DNA of 64,000 nucleotides, from the NCBI GenBank assembly GCA_050262155.1, contig CP189843.1, positions 620,001-684,000 on the forward strand, read 5' to 3'. Numbering within the stretch: position 1 is the stretch's first letter; every line of letters begins with the position of its first letter. This stretch comes from Parvimonas sp000223315. GTDB lineage: Bacteria > Bacillota > Clostridia > Tissierellales > Peptoniphilaceae. The notes beneath the pieces are model-generated. The model ran no database searches, was not told the DNA's origin, and was given only the letters and a program-made list of their open reading frames with translations. A program made the position numbers and the translations under genes. Of this stretch, positions 57,215-64,000 are shown one piece after another.

Positions 57215-58376
57215 ATGTCTGATATTAAAAAAGTAATTGGTAATGTCTTTGAAGAAATAGCTACTGGTTTAGAAACTGGAGCATTTGGAAAAAGACCAAG
57301 AATTGCTGTTACAACTTTAGGCAGTGAACATGGATTAGATAATGTTGTTAAAGGAGCTGAATTAGCTCAATCAAGAGATAAAAGTGTTGAATATTGTATA
57401 ATTGGACCTGAAGTTAATACTTCATTAAAACAATATGTTGTTGCAAATGAAGAAGAAGGTTACAAAAAAAAATGGAATCACTTTTAGATAGTGGAGAAGT
57501 TGATGGCTGCGTTACAATGCATTATAGTTTTCCAATTGGAGTTTCTACTGTAGGTAGAGTTGTTACTCCAGCTGCTGCGAAAGAAATGATTATTGCAACT
57601 ACTACTGGTACTTCTTCTGCACATAGAGTAGAAGGTATGGTTAAAAATGGTATTTATGGAGTTATAGTTGCTAAAGCATTAGGAATTTAAATCCAACAGT
57701 TGGAATTTTGAATGTTGATAATGCAGTTTCAGTTGAAAGAGCATTTAAAGAATTAAAAGAAAATGGATATGATATGAACTTTGCTGAATCTAATAGAGCT
57801 GACGGTGGAGTTTTAATGAGAGGAAATGACTTATTACAAGGAGTTCCTGATGTAATGGTTAATGATACTTTAACGGGAAATCTTTTGATGAAAGTATTCT
57901 CATCATACACTACTGGTGGTGGATTTGAAGCTATGGGATACGGATATGGTCCGGGAATTGGTGAAGGATATGATAGATTAGTTCTTATAGTTTCAAGAGC
58001 ATCTGGATTTCCTGTTATTGCTAATGCAATGACTTATGCTGGACAATTAGTTAAAGGAAATATCAAAGAAGTTTCAAAAAATGAGTTTGAAAAAGCTAAT
58101 AAAGCAGGATTAAAAGCTATTTTAGAAAAAATTACTTCTGCAGGAGCTAAAAAAGCTGAATCAGAAGAAGAAGTTAAATGTCCTGCTGAAGAACAAGCTA
58201 CTGCTACTATTGGTGGTATAGATATTCTTGAACTTGAAGATGCTAAGGTTGCTTTATGGAAAAATAATATATTTGCAAAAACTGGAATGGGTTGTACTGG
58301 ACCAGTTGTAATGGTTAATGATGCAAATCTTGAAAAAGCCAAAGAAATCTTAACAAAAGAAGGTTATATTGCTTAA
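57215..58376 (+). CDS. grdD: Glycine reductase protein C subunit alpha GrdD (two apparent frameshifts)
   Basis: PlsX-like subunit of protein C, expected 387 residues after repair; it works with GrdC in forming acetyl phosphate. ATG 57215 has AGAGGTGA upstream. Two single-base losses explain the frames: one A in the nine-A run 57464-57472 (restoring GYKKKMESLLDSGEVDG) and one T in 57685-57687 (restoring KALGILNPTVGILNVDN). Both are homopolymer positions. The C-terminal part has GADGGVLMRGNDLLQG-like residues and Cys in TGMGCTGPVVMV, typical of GrdD. A terminator follows. Confidence 0.88.
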
Positions 58377-58385
58377 TAAAAAATA

Positions 58386-58412
58386 AAAAGAGAGTTTTTA
58401 CTCTCTTTTTTG
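58386..58412 (+). terminator. Rho-independent terminator of the grd cluster
   Basis: The stem AAAGAGAG (58387-58394) with CTCTCTTT (58401-58408) is followed by a T run. Confidence 0.88.
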
Positions 58413-58413
58413 T

Positions 58414-58439
58414 TTGAAAATATTTAAAAGTGGTATAAT
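58414..58439 (+). promoter_or_regulatory. Extended -10 promoter of the peroxiredoxin gene
   Basis: TATAAT (58434-58439) is preceded by a TGG triplet that makes an extended -10. A TTGAAA lies 14 bases upstream, too close for a standard -35. Confidence 0.5.
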
Positions 58440-58482
58440 AAATATGTCTTAGTAAAAAAAGACAAATATAGGAGGTATTAAA

Positions 58483-59046
58483 ATGAGTTTAATTGGAAAA
58501 AAAATTGAAGAATTTCAAGTTCCTGCATATTATGATGGGGATATAATAACAGTATCAAACAAAGATTTAGAAGGCAAATGGAGTGTTTTCTTCTTTTATC
58601 CAGGAGATTTTACATTTGTATGTCCAACTGAATTAGAAGATTTAGCATTAAGCTATGATAAATTTAAAGCAATAGGTTGTGAAATTTATTCAGTATCTAC
58701 TGACTCTGAATTTGTTCATAAAGCTTGGTGGGATGCTTCTGAAACTATTAGAAAAATTCAATATCCAATGATTTCAGATAGAGCTTTAGCTCTTTCAGAA
58801 CAATTTGGCGTATTAATTGAAGGCGAAGGACAAGCTTTAAGAGGAACTTTCGTTGTAAATCCTCAAGGAGAAATAGTTCTTTATGAAGTAAATGCTAATG
58901 GTATTGGAAGAAATGCAAAAGAATTATTAAGAAAAGTTCAAGCTGCACAATTTGTTGCTAAACATGGTGATAAAGTATGTCCTGCAAGATGGGAACCAGG
59001 TGATGAAACTTTAACTCCAGGATTAGACTTGGTAGGTAAATTATAA
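58483..59046 (+). CDS. ahpC: AhpC-type peroxiredoxin
   Basis: A 187-residue typical 2-Cys peroxiredoxin that reduces H2O2 and organic peroxides. Peroxidatic Cys47 lies in FTFVCPTE and the resolving Cys in DKVCPARW near residue 166. No AhpF is adjacent; trxB or another reductase may recycle it. AhpC-like proteins often lie beside grd genes in anaerobes. ATG after AGGAGG; own promoter and terminator. Confidence 0.95.
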   Translation: MSLIGKKIEEFQVPAYYDGDIITVSNKDLEGKWSVFFFYPGDFTFVCPTELEDLALSYDKFKAIGCEIYSVSTDSEFVHKAWWDASETIRKIQYPMISDRALALSEQFGVLIEGEGQALRGTFVVNPQGEIVLYEVNANGIGRNAKELLRKVQAAQFVAKHGDKVCPARWEPGDETLTPGLDLVGKL

Positions 59047-59060
59047 TTATAAATTACTTT

Positions 59061-59089
59061 AGATCGGAATTTAATTCCGATCTTTTTTA
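59061..59089 (+). terminator. Rho-independent terminator after ahpC
   Basis: The stem AGATCGGAA (59061-59069) with TTCCGATCT (59075-59083) is followed by a T run. Confidence 0.92.
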
Positions 59090-59154
59090 TTGCGAAGCAA
59101 TAAGGTTCCCGGGTACTCACCTGATGCGAAGCATCATGGAAGGGTGGGGTTCTT
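59089..59154. repeat. GC-rich structured element with two GCGAAGC mini-hairpins
   Basis: A segment of about 56% GC stands in a roughly 30% GC background. ATTGC-GAA-GCAAT (59089-59101) and TGATGC-GAA-GCATCA (59122-59136) are perfect hairpins with GAA loops. The flanking AAGGTTCCC and GGGGTTCTT arms can pair imperfectly around the second one. It encodes no protein that I recognise and looks like a dispersed intergenic repeat, but no second copy is in the window. Confidence 0.55.
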
Positions 59155-59231
59155 ATTATATAATACTAATTTTTTTAGAAATAGTTTGATTATAATTATA
59201 CGAAAACATTCAAATTAATGACACTATTTTA

Positions 59232-59260
59232 TTGAAATTTAATTATTTTCGTGTTATAAT
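59232..59260 (+). promoter_or_regulatory. Promoter of valS
   Basis: TTGAAA (59232-59237) and TATAAT (59255-59260) have a 17-base spacer. Confidence 0.75.
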
Positions 59261-59284
59261 ATATCTAATATTTTTATATAAGTA

Positions 59285-59495
59285 TAAAATTAAATATAGG
59301 CATATAAAAGAGGAGTAACTTAAAAGGAATTTTAAGAGAGAATTTGTTTGGTGTAAAAATTCAGTTTGTTTTTTGTGAAGGTAGCTTTTTAGCTTTGAAA
59401 AACGGGTAATTTCGTTATAAATTTAGAGAGTCATTTTATGAAAATTAGGTGGTACCGCGATAACTTCGTCCTATTTATTGGATGAAGTTTTTTTA
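59285..59495 (+). ncRNA. T-box leader of valS
   Basis: A 210-base leader with the T-box sequence AGGTGGTACCGCG (59447-59459), then a terminator stem (59462-59471 with 59480-59489, one G-U pair) and T run. The variable base of the UGGNACC bulge is U, which matches an A discriminator as in tRNA-Val. Uncharged tRNA-Val would favour the antiterminator. I could not fix the specifier codon with confidence. Confidence 0.92.
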
Positions 59496-59562
59496 TTACT
59501 ATGAAATATTGTTATAAAAAATAAAATGATTATATCTATAATATAAATTTATAGGAGGTATT

Positions 59563-62190
59563 ATGAAAAATTTAGAAAAAAATTACAATCCAAAAGATTT
59601 TGAAAAAAAAATATATGATAGTTGGTTATCTGATAAAGATTTTGTTGCGAAAGTAAATCCAAATAAAATACCATATACAATTGTTATGCCACCACCAAAT
59701 GTAACAGGTAATTTACATTTAGGACATGCACTTAATAATACTATTCAAGACATTTTAATTCGTTGGAAAAGAATGAGTGGTTGTGAAACTTTATGGGTTC
59801 CAGGGACTGATCATGCATCTATATCCACAGAGGCAAAAGTAGTTGAAAAAATTAAAAAAGATGGAAATTCTAAAGAAAAACTTGGCAGAGATGGGTTTTT
59901 AAAAGAAGCATGGGATTGGACAGATAAGTACGGTGGAAATATAAAAAATCAGTTAAAAACTTTAGGAGTTTCTTGTGATTGGTCAAGAGATGCATTTACT
60001 TTAGATGAAAATTTATCTAAAGCAGTTGAAGAAGTTTTTATCAAAATGTATAATGATGGATTAATTTACAGAGGAGATAGAATAGTTAATTGGTGTTGTA
60101 ATTGTGGTACAGCTATTTCTGATGCTGAGGTTGAACATAATGATGAAGATGGAAATTTCTATCATATTAAATACTTTTTTAAAGATAGTGAAGAATATCT
60201 AACGATTGCAACTACAAGACCTGAAACAATGTTAGGTGACCTTGCAGTTGCTGTTCATCCTGATGACGAGAGATATAAAGACAAGGTAGGAAAAACTTTA
60301 AATTTACCTATTTTAAATATTGAAATTCCTTTGATATCAGATGAATATGTAGATATGGAATTTGGTACAGGTTGTGTTAAGATTACACCTTCTCATGATC
60401 CAAATGACTTTGAAGTTGGAAGTAGACATAATTTAGGTCAAAAGTTAATTATGGATTATGATGGTAAGATTGCTGATGGCTTTGGTAAGTTTTCTGGTTT
60501 AGAAAGAGATATTGCAAGAAAAGAAATTGTAAAAGAACTTAAAGAAAATGGATATTTAATTAAAATAGAACCACACAATCACGCTGTTGGCCATTGCGAA
60601 AGATGTAAAACAACTATTGAACCAATAATTTCAAAACAATGGTTTGTAAAAATGGAAGAATTGGCAAAACCAGCTAAACAAGCATATTTAGATGGAAAGT
60701 TAAATATTATTCCTGAAAGATTTGGTAAGGTTTATATAAATTGGTTAGATAATATAAAAGATTGGTGTATTTCTCGTCAATTGTGGTGGGGACATAGGCT
60801 TCCAGTATATTATTGTAAGGAAAGTGGAGAGGTTGTTGTAAGTAAAGTAGAGCCTAAAGAAGAAGGCAAGACTTTTATAAGAGATGAGGATACATTAGAT
60901 ACTTGGTTTTCTTCTGCTTTATGGCCTTTTTCAACATTGGGATGGCCCAATGAAACTGAAGATTTAAAATACTTTTTCCCGACTAGTACTTTAGTTACAG
61001 GATATGATATTTTATTTTTCTGGGTTATTAGAATGGTGTTTTCAAGTTTATATAATCTTAATGAAGTGCCTTTTGAGAATGTTTATTTTACAGGATTAAT
61101 TAGAGATGAACTTGGAAGAAAGATGAGTAAGTCTTTAGGAAATGGAATAGATCCGATTGAAATAATAGATAAATATGGTGCAGATGCTTTAAGATTTACA
61201 TTAGTTGGCGGTAATACTCCAGGAAATGATATGAGATTCTATGAAAAGAGAGTGGAATCTAATAGAAACTTTGCAAATAAATTGTGGAATGCATCTAGAT
61301 TTGTTCTTATGAATTTAAATGATGATGAGTCTTATGAAATTGATTTTAGTAAGATAGAAATAGAAGATAAATGGATTTTGACAAGATTGAATAGAACAAT
61401 CAAAGAATTAACAGAGAATCTTACAAAATTTGAATTTGGATTAGCTTCTGCAAAAATTTATGATTTTATCTGGAATGAGTTCTGTGACTGGTATATTGAG
61501 TTTTCTAAAACTAGATTATATGGAGATAATATTGACAAAAAAACAGTTGCGAAATCTGTTTTAGTTTATGTTTTAAATAATATTTTAAAACTATTACATC
61601 CATTTATGCCATTTATAACAGAAGAAATTTATTCTTTTATGCCTAATGTAAATGAAAAATTGATTAATGCGAGTTTTCCTGTATATAATGAAAATAGTAT
61701 GTTTATAGAAGAAGAAACAGAAGTTGAAAACTTAATAGAAACAATTACTGCAATTAGAAATAAGAGAAGCGAAAAAAATATTCCACCTTCAAAGAAATCC
61801 GACTTGTATTTTGTTTCAAGTAGCGAAGTAACAAAAAAATATACTTCATCATTAGAACATTTATATAGATTTTTGGCTTCTTGTTCTAAAGTTATAGTAA
61901 TGGATAAAGATGAAGAAATTACAAATTCTATGGTTGTGATTTGTAATAATCAAAAAATTTATATTCCATTAGATGGGCTTGTAGATTATGAAAAAGAATT
62001 AGAAAAACTAAATTTAGATTTACAAAAATATGAATCAGAAATAAAAAGAGCATCTTCTAAACTTTCAAATGAAAAATTTGTTAATAATGCACCTGAAAAA
62101 GTTGTAAATGAAGAAAGAGAAAAACTAAAAAAATATCAAAATATTTATGATGAAATATTGTCAAGTATTGAAAAAATAAAGAATAATTAG
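59563..62190 (+). CDS. valS: Valyl-tRNA synthetase
   Basis: An 875-residue class I aminoacyl-tRNA synthetase. The HIGH-type motif is PPPNVTGNLHLGHALNN, an editing domain follows (TTRPETMLGD), then KMSKS in GRKMSKSLGNGIDP, the anticodon-binding domain, and a C-terminal coiled coil (about residues 805-875, rich in Leu, Lys and Glu). Length and layout are normal. Control is by the T-box leader. ATG follows AGGAGG. Confidence 0.97.
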   Translation: MKNLEKNYNPKDFEKKIYDSWLSDKDFVAKVNPNKIPYTIVMPPPNVTGNLHLGHALNNTIQDILIRWKRMSGCETLWVPGTDHASISTEAKVVEKIKKDGNSKEKLGRDGFLKEAWDWTDKYGGNIKNQLKTLGVSCDWSRDAFTLDENLSKAVEEVFIKMYNDGLIYRGDRIVNWCCNCGTAISDAEVEHNDEDGNFYHIKYFFKDSEEYLTIATTRPETMLGDLAVAVHPDDERYKDKVGKTLNLPILNIEIPLISDEYVDMEFGTGCVKITPSHDPNDFEVGSRHNLGQKLIMDYDGKIADGFGKFSGLERDIARKEIVKELKENGYLIKIEPHNHAVGHCERCKTTIEPIISKQWFVKMEELAKPAKQAYLDGKLNIIPERFGKVYINWLDNIKDWCISRQLWWGHRLPVYYCKESGEVVVSKVEPKEEGKTFIRDEDTLDTWFSSALWPFSTLGWPNETEDLKYFFPTSTLVTGYDILFFWVIRMVFSSLYNLNEVPFENVYFTGLIRDELGRKMSKSLGNGIDPIEIIDKYGADALRFTLVGGNTPGNDMRFYEKRVESNRNFANKLWNASRFVLMNLNDDESYEIDFSKIEIEDKWILTRLNRTIKELTENLTKFEFGLASAKIYDFIWNEFCDWYIEFSKTRLYGDNIDKKTVAKSVLVYVLNNILKLLHPFMPFITEEIYSFMPNVNEKLINASFPVYNENSMFIEEETEVENLIETITAIRNKRSEKNIPPSKKSDLYFVSSSEVTKKYTSSLEHLYRFLASCSKVIVMDKDEEITNSMVVICNNQKIYIPLDGLVDYEKELEKLNLDLQKYESEIKRASSKLSNEKFVNNAPEKVVNEEREKLKKYQNIYDEILSSIEKIKNN

Positions 62191-62198
62191 GTGATTTT

Positions 62199-62399
62199 AT
62201 GAATATAGATTTTAATGTTATATTTATGACTTTTTTAATTGTGATACTTGTTAGTATTCAATATACTTTAAATAAAATATTGATAATTTTAAAGGAAATT
62301 AAGGATACTGAAAAGAAAAAAATAGAATTTGAAAAAAATAAAAATAATAAAAAAATTGCTAAGGGGGACTATTTTGATGAACAAAAGAGAGGTTACTAG
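62199..62399 (+). CDS. Small single-pass membrane protein of unknown function
   Basis: A 66-residue protein with one N-terminal membrane segment (about residues 5-30) and a strongly charged Lys/Glu cytoplasmic tail. TAGGTGA site at a good distance from ATG 62199. It starts 9 bases after valS and overlaps hpt by 23 bases, so it fits an operon with both. No family recognised; low-complexity tail, so real but minor function cannot be told. Confidence 0.6.
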   Translation: MNIDFNVIFMTFLIVILVSIQYTLNKILIILKEIKDTEKKKIEFEKNKNNKKIAKGDYFDEQKRGY

Positions 62400-62898
62400 A
62401 TTTACAAGAGAAGAAATTGCTAATAGAGTGAAAGAACTTGGAAAACAAATTTCTAAAGATTATGCAGAAAAAGAGTTAGTTGCAATAGGTCTTTTAAGAG
62501 GCAGTTTCGTATTTCTTGCGGATTTAGTTAGAGAGATAGACAATCCAATAGTAGTAGATTTTATAACAACTTCATCTTATGAACATTCTGAAATTTCGAC
62601 AGGTACAGTTAATATTATTTCTGATTTGAGAGAAGATATTGAGGGAAAAGATGTTCTTATTGTAGATGATATTATGGATTCAGGAAATACTTTAAAAAAT
62701 ATTAAGGAGTATATTTTTAGTAAAAATCCAAAAAGTGTTAAAACTTGTGTAATGCTTGATAAACCTTGTAGAAGAGAAGTAGATATAGTTCCGGATTATT
62801 TTGGATTTGAAATTGAAGATTGGTTTATAGTTGGATACGGTCTTAACTATGGAAACAAGTATAGAAATATTCCTTATATTTTTTCTTATGAGGACTAA
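62377..62898 (+). CDS. hpt: Hypoxanthine phosphoribosyltransferase
   Basis: A 173-residue purine salvage enzyme making IMP/GMP from hypoxanthine or guanine and PRPP. The PRPP-binding motif is VLIVDDIMDSGNTL. GLLRGSFVF is the N-terminal loop, and the C-terminal WFIVGYGLNYG is typical. ATG 62377 is supported by AAGGGGG upstream; a longer in-frame start at 62329 has none. It overlaps the small membrane protein gene. Confidence 0.95.
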   Translation: MNKREVTRFTREEIANRVKELGKQISKDYAEKELVAIGLLRGSFVFLADLVREIDNPIVVDFITTSSYEHSEISTGTVNIISDLREDIEGKDVLIVDDIMDSGNTLKNIKEYIFSKNPKSVKTCVMLDKPCRREVDIVPDYFGFEIEDWFIVGYGLNYGNKYRNIPYIFSYED

Positions 62899-62900
62899 AT

Positions 62901-63632
62901 ATGTACGATAAATTTTCTTATATTTATGATGAACTTATGAAAAGGCAAGTAGATTATAATCTACTTGCCTCTAATGTTATACAAATATGTAATGATAATA
63001 ATATTGATGTAAAAAATATTTTAGAATGTGGAATGGGTAGTGGAAATTTAACAGAACAATTTTTAAAAAGAAAAATTGATGTTGACGGTTTTGATATTTC
63101 AGATAATATGTTATCCATCGCTTATAACAAATTGATAGATTATAATAATGTTAATATTCTGAAGGGGGATATAAGAACTTTTGTTTCTAATAAAAAATAT
63201 AATTTAATATGTTGTTTTTTTGATGTTTTAAATTATATAAAAAATTTAGATGAAATTGAGTTATTCTTACAAAATGCAAAAAAACAGATGAATGAGAATT
63301 CTATTTTAATGTTTGATGTGAATTCAGAATATAAGCTTAAAGAGTATTTGGGAAACAATACTTTTGTAGTTGAAGAAGATGATATTTATTATGTTTGGAG
63401 AAATTCTCTTTATAAAAAATATATAGATTTTGAAATTGATTTTTTTATAAAAAAAGAAAAAAATATCTATGAAAAAATTAAAGAAACTCAAAGGCAATAT
63501 ATTCATTCTGAAAATGATATATTAAAACTAATTGAGAAAAATAACTTTAAAATTTCAGATATTTTAGATTTTGAAACCTTTAAAAATAAGAGAAAAAACA
63601 CTTATAGAATACTATATATCTTAAAAATTTGA
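62901..63632 (+). CDS. Class I SAM-dependent methyltransferase
   Basis: A 243-residue methyltransferase. Motif I is ILECGMGSGNLTEQFLKR, the acidic SAM-ribose residue is in VDGFDISDNML, and LKGDIRTF and ICCFFDVLNYI follow. Substrate unknown. It starts 2 bases after hpt, so it is probably cotranscribed. Codons 14-23 contain a perfect 28-base palindrome (62943-62970), which is unusual inside a gene. Confidence 0.85.
   Translation: MYDKFSYIYDELMKRQVDYNLLASNVIQICNDNNIDVKNILECGMGSGNLTEQFLKRKIDVDGFDISDNMLSIAYNKLIDYNNVNILKGDIRTFVSNKKYNLICCFFDVLNYIKNLDEIELFLQNAKKQMNENSILMFDVNSEYKLKEYLGNNTFVVEEDDIYYVWRNSLYKKYIDFEIDFFIKKEKNIYEKIKETQRQYIHSENDILKLIEKNNFKISDILDFETFKNKRKNTYRILYILKI
62943..62970. repeat. 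Perfect 28-base palindrome inside a methyltransferase gene
   Basis: Arms AGGCAAGTAGATTA (62943-62956) and TAATCTACTTGCCT (62957-62970) are exact reverse complements with no loop. In RNA this would form a long hairpin near the start of translation. Confidence 0.9.
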
Positions 63633-63634
63633 GT

Positions 63635-63663
63635 TTGACAAATATAATAGATGAGTATATAAT
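63635..63663 (+). promoter_or_regulatory. Consensus promoter of the DUF819 gene
   Basis: TTGACA (63635-63640) and TATAAT (63658-63663) have a 17-base spacer: the best match to the sigma-A consensus in the window. Confidence 0.85.
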
Positions 63664-63711
63664 AAAGAAGGATGTGAAAAGCATTCCATATATTTTTAAG
63701 GAGGTATTTAT

Positions 63712-64000
63712 ATGTTATATTTTGCTCAAGAAGTGACAAAACAACAATATTGGTCACTTATTAAGACAGATAATACATTGGTGTTATTAGCTATTTTATG
63801 TGCAATAGCCGCTTTCAGTATTTATCTTGAACAAACTTACAGCTGGGCTGGTAAAATTACAGGTTGTATTTTGGCATTAGCTTTTACAATGGTTTTATCA
63901 AATGCTAAAATTATTCCGGCAGAAGATACAAAAGCATATGATATAGTATGGGGTTGGGTAGTTCCTCTTGCAATTCCTATGTTGTTATTTAAAGCAGACT
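63712..64000 (+). CDS. DUF819 family membrane protein (cut by window end)
   Basis: The first 96 residues of a membrane protein with at least three helices. Segments such as AIAAFSIYLEQ, WAGKITGCILALAFTMVLSNAKIIP and VWGWVVPLAIPMLLFKAD match DUF819 (YjcL-like), a transporter-like family of unknown substrate. ATG 63712 has AAGGAGG upstream and a near-perfect promoter. The rest lies beyond the window. Confidence 0.8.
   Translation, partial: MLYFAQEVTKQQYWSLIKTDNTLVLLAILCAIAAFSIYLEQTYSWAGKITGCILALAFTMVLSNAKIIPAEDTKAYDIVWGWVVPLAIPMLLFKAD

Noticed and set aside
58034..58342. 102-residue open frame on the minus strand
   Set aside because: Antisense shadow of the conserved end of grdD.
1..64000. 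Prophage, insertion sequence, CRISPR or tRNA genes
   Set aside because: No transposase, integrase, regular repeat-spacer array or cloverleaf was found by eye; a tRNA missed by eye cannot be fully excluded.

Overview
The window is low-GC Gram-positive anaerobe DNA (I estimate about 30% GC). Gene content points to the Tissierellia/Peptoniphilaceae part of the Firmicutes, Parvimonas- or Peptoniphilus-like. That placement is an inference from gene content, not a database match. Three genes use in-frame UGA as selenocysteine (fdhF, grdA, grdB), so the organism must decode Sec. No sel genes, tRNA, rRNA, CRISPR array, phage or insertion sequence was found.

Layout. (1) 200-9700: a ten-gene inorganic-iron uptake and redox locus: FTR1 permease, Tp34/P19-type lipoprotein, DUF2318 membrane protein, two FtsX/MacB-type permeases with an ATPase, a flavinylated FMN-binding lipoprotein, a DUF4418 protein, and a second permease/ATPase pair. 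(2) 9961-10236: an HPr-like protein in which the catalytic His15 is Asn. (3) 10652-15522: an NAD-linked selenocysteine formate dehydrogenase (NuoE-, NuoF- and FdhF-type subunits). (4) 15665-19189: a two-component system and an associated membrane-anchored protein. (5) 19243-24071: LysR regulator, glyA, a membrane glycerophosphodiesterase and a methyltransferase. (6) 24120-35301: a ykkC-family (probably PRPP) riboswitch followed by purC-E-M-L-F-N-H-D. (7) 35435-39277: rpsF-ssb-rpsR, a small membrane protein, an XRE regulator, hflX and a YigZ-family gene. (8) 39434-43845: a nucleoside-type ABC importer without its binding protein, then map. (9) 43973-49424: cggR-gap-pgk-tpiA-eno. (10) 49590-58376: a Na/Pi cotransporter, then trxB-grdE-A-B-C-D for glycine reductase. 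(11) 58483-64000: peroxiredoxin, T-box-controlled valS, a small protein, hpt, a methyltransferase and the start of a DUF819 gene.

How it fits together. Much of the window concerns glycine, one-carbon units and energy. GlyA interconverts serine and glycine. Formate dehydrogenase exchanges formate and reducing power. Purine synthesis uses glycine and formyl groups. Glycine reductase, fed by thioredoxin reductase, turns glycine into acetyl phosphate. The iron locus would supply the Fe-S-rich enzymes.

Data quality. Eight apparent indels break otherwise well-conserved genes (pgk three times, the Na/Pi cotransporter, grdE, grdC, grdD twice). All lie between about 46.5 and 57.7 kb; no frameshift was seen elsewhere. 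Several are in short A or T runs, so sequence error is more likely than real gene decay. Those genes are annotated across the breaks.
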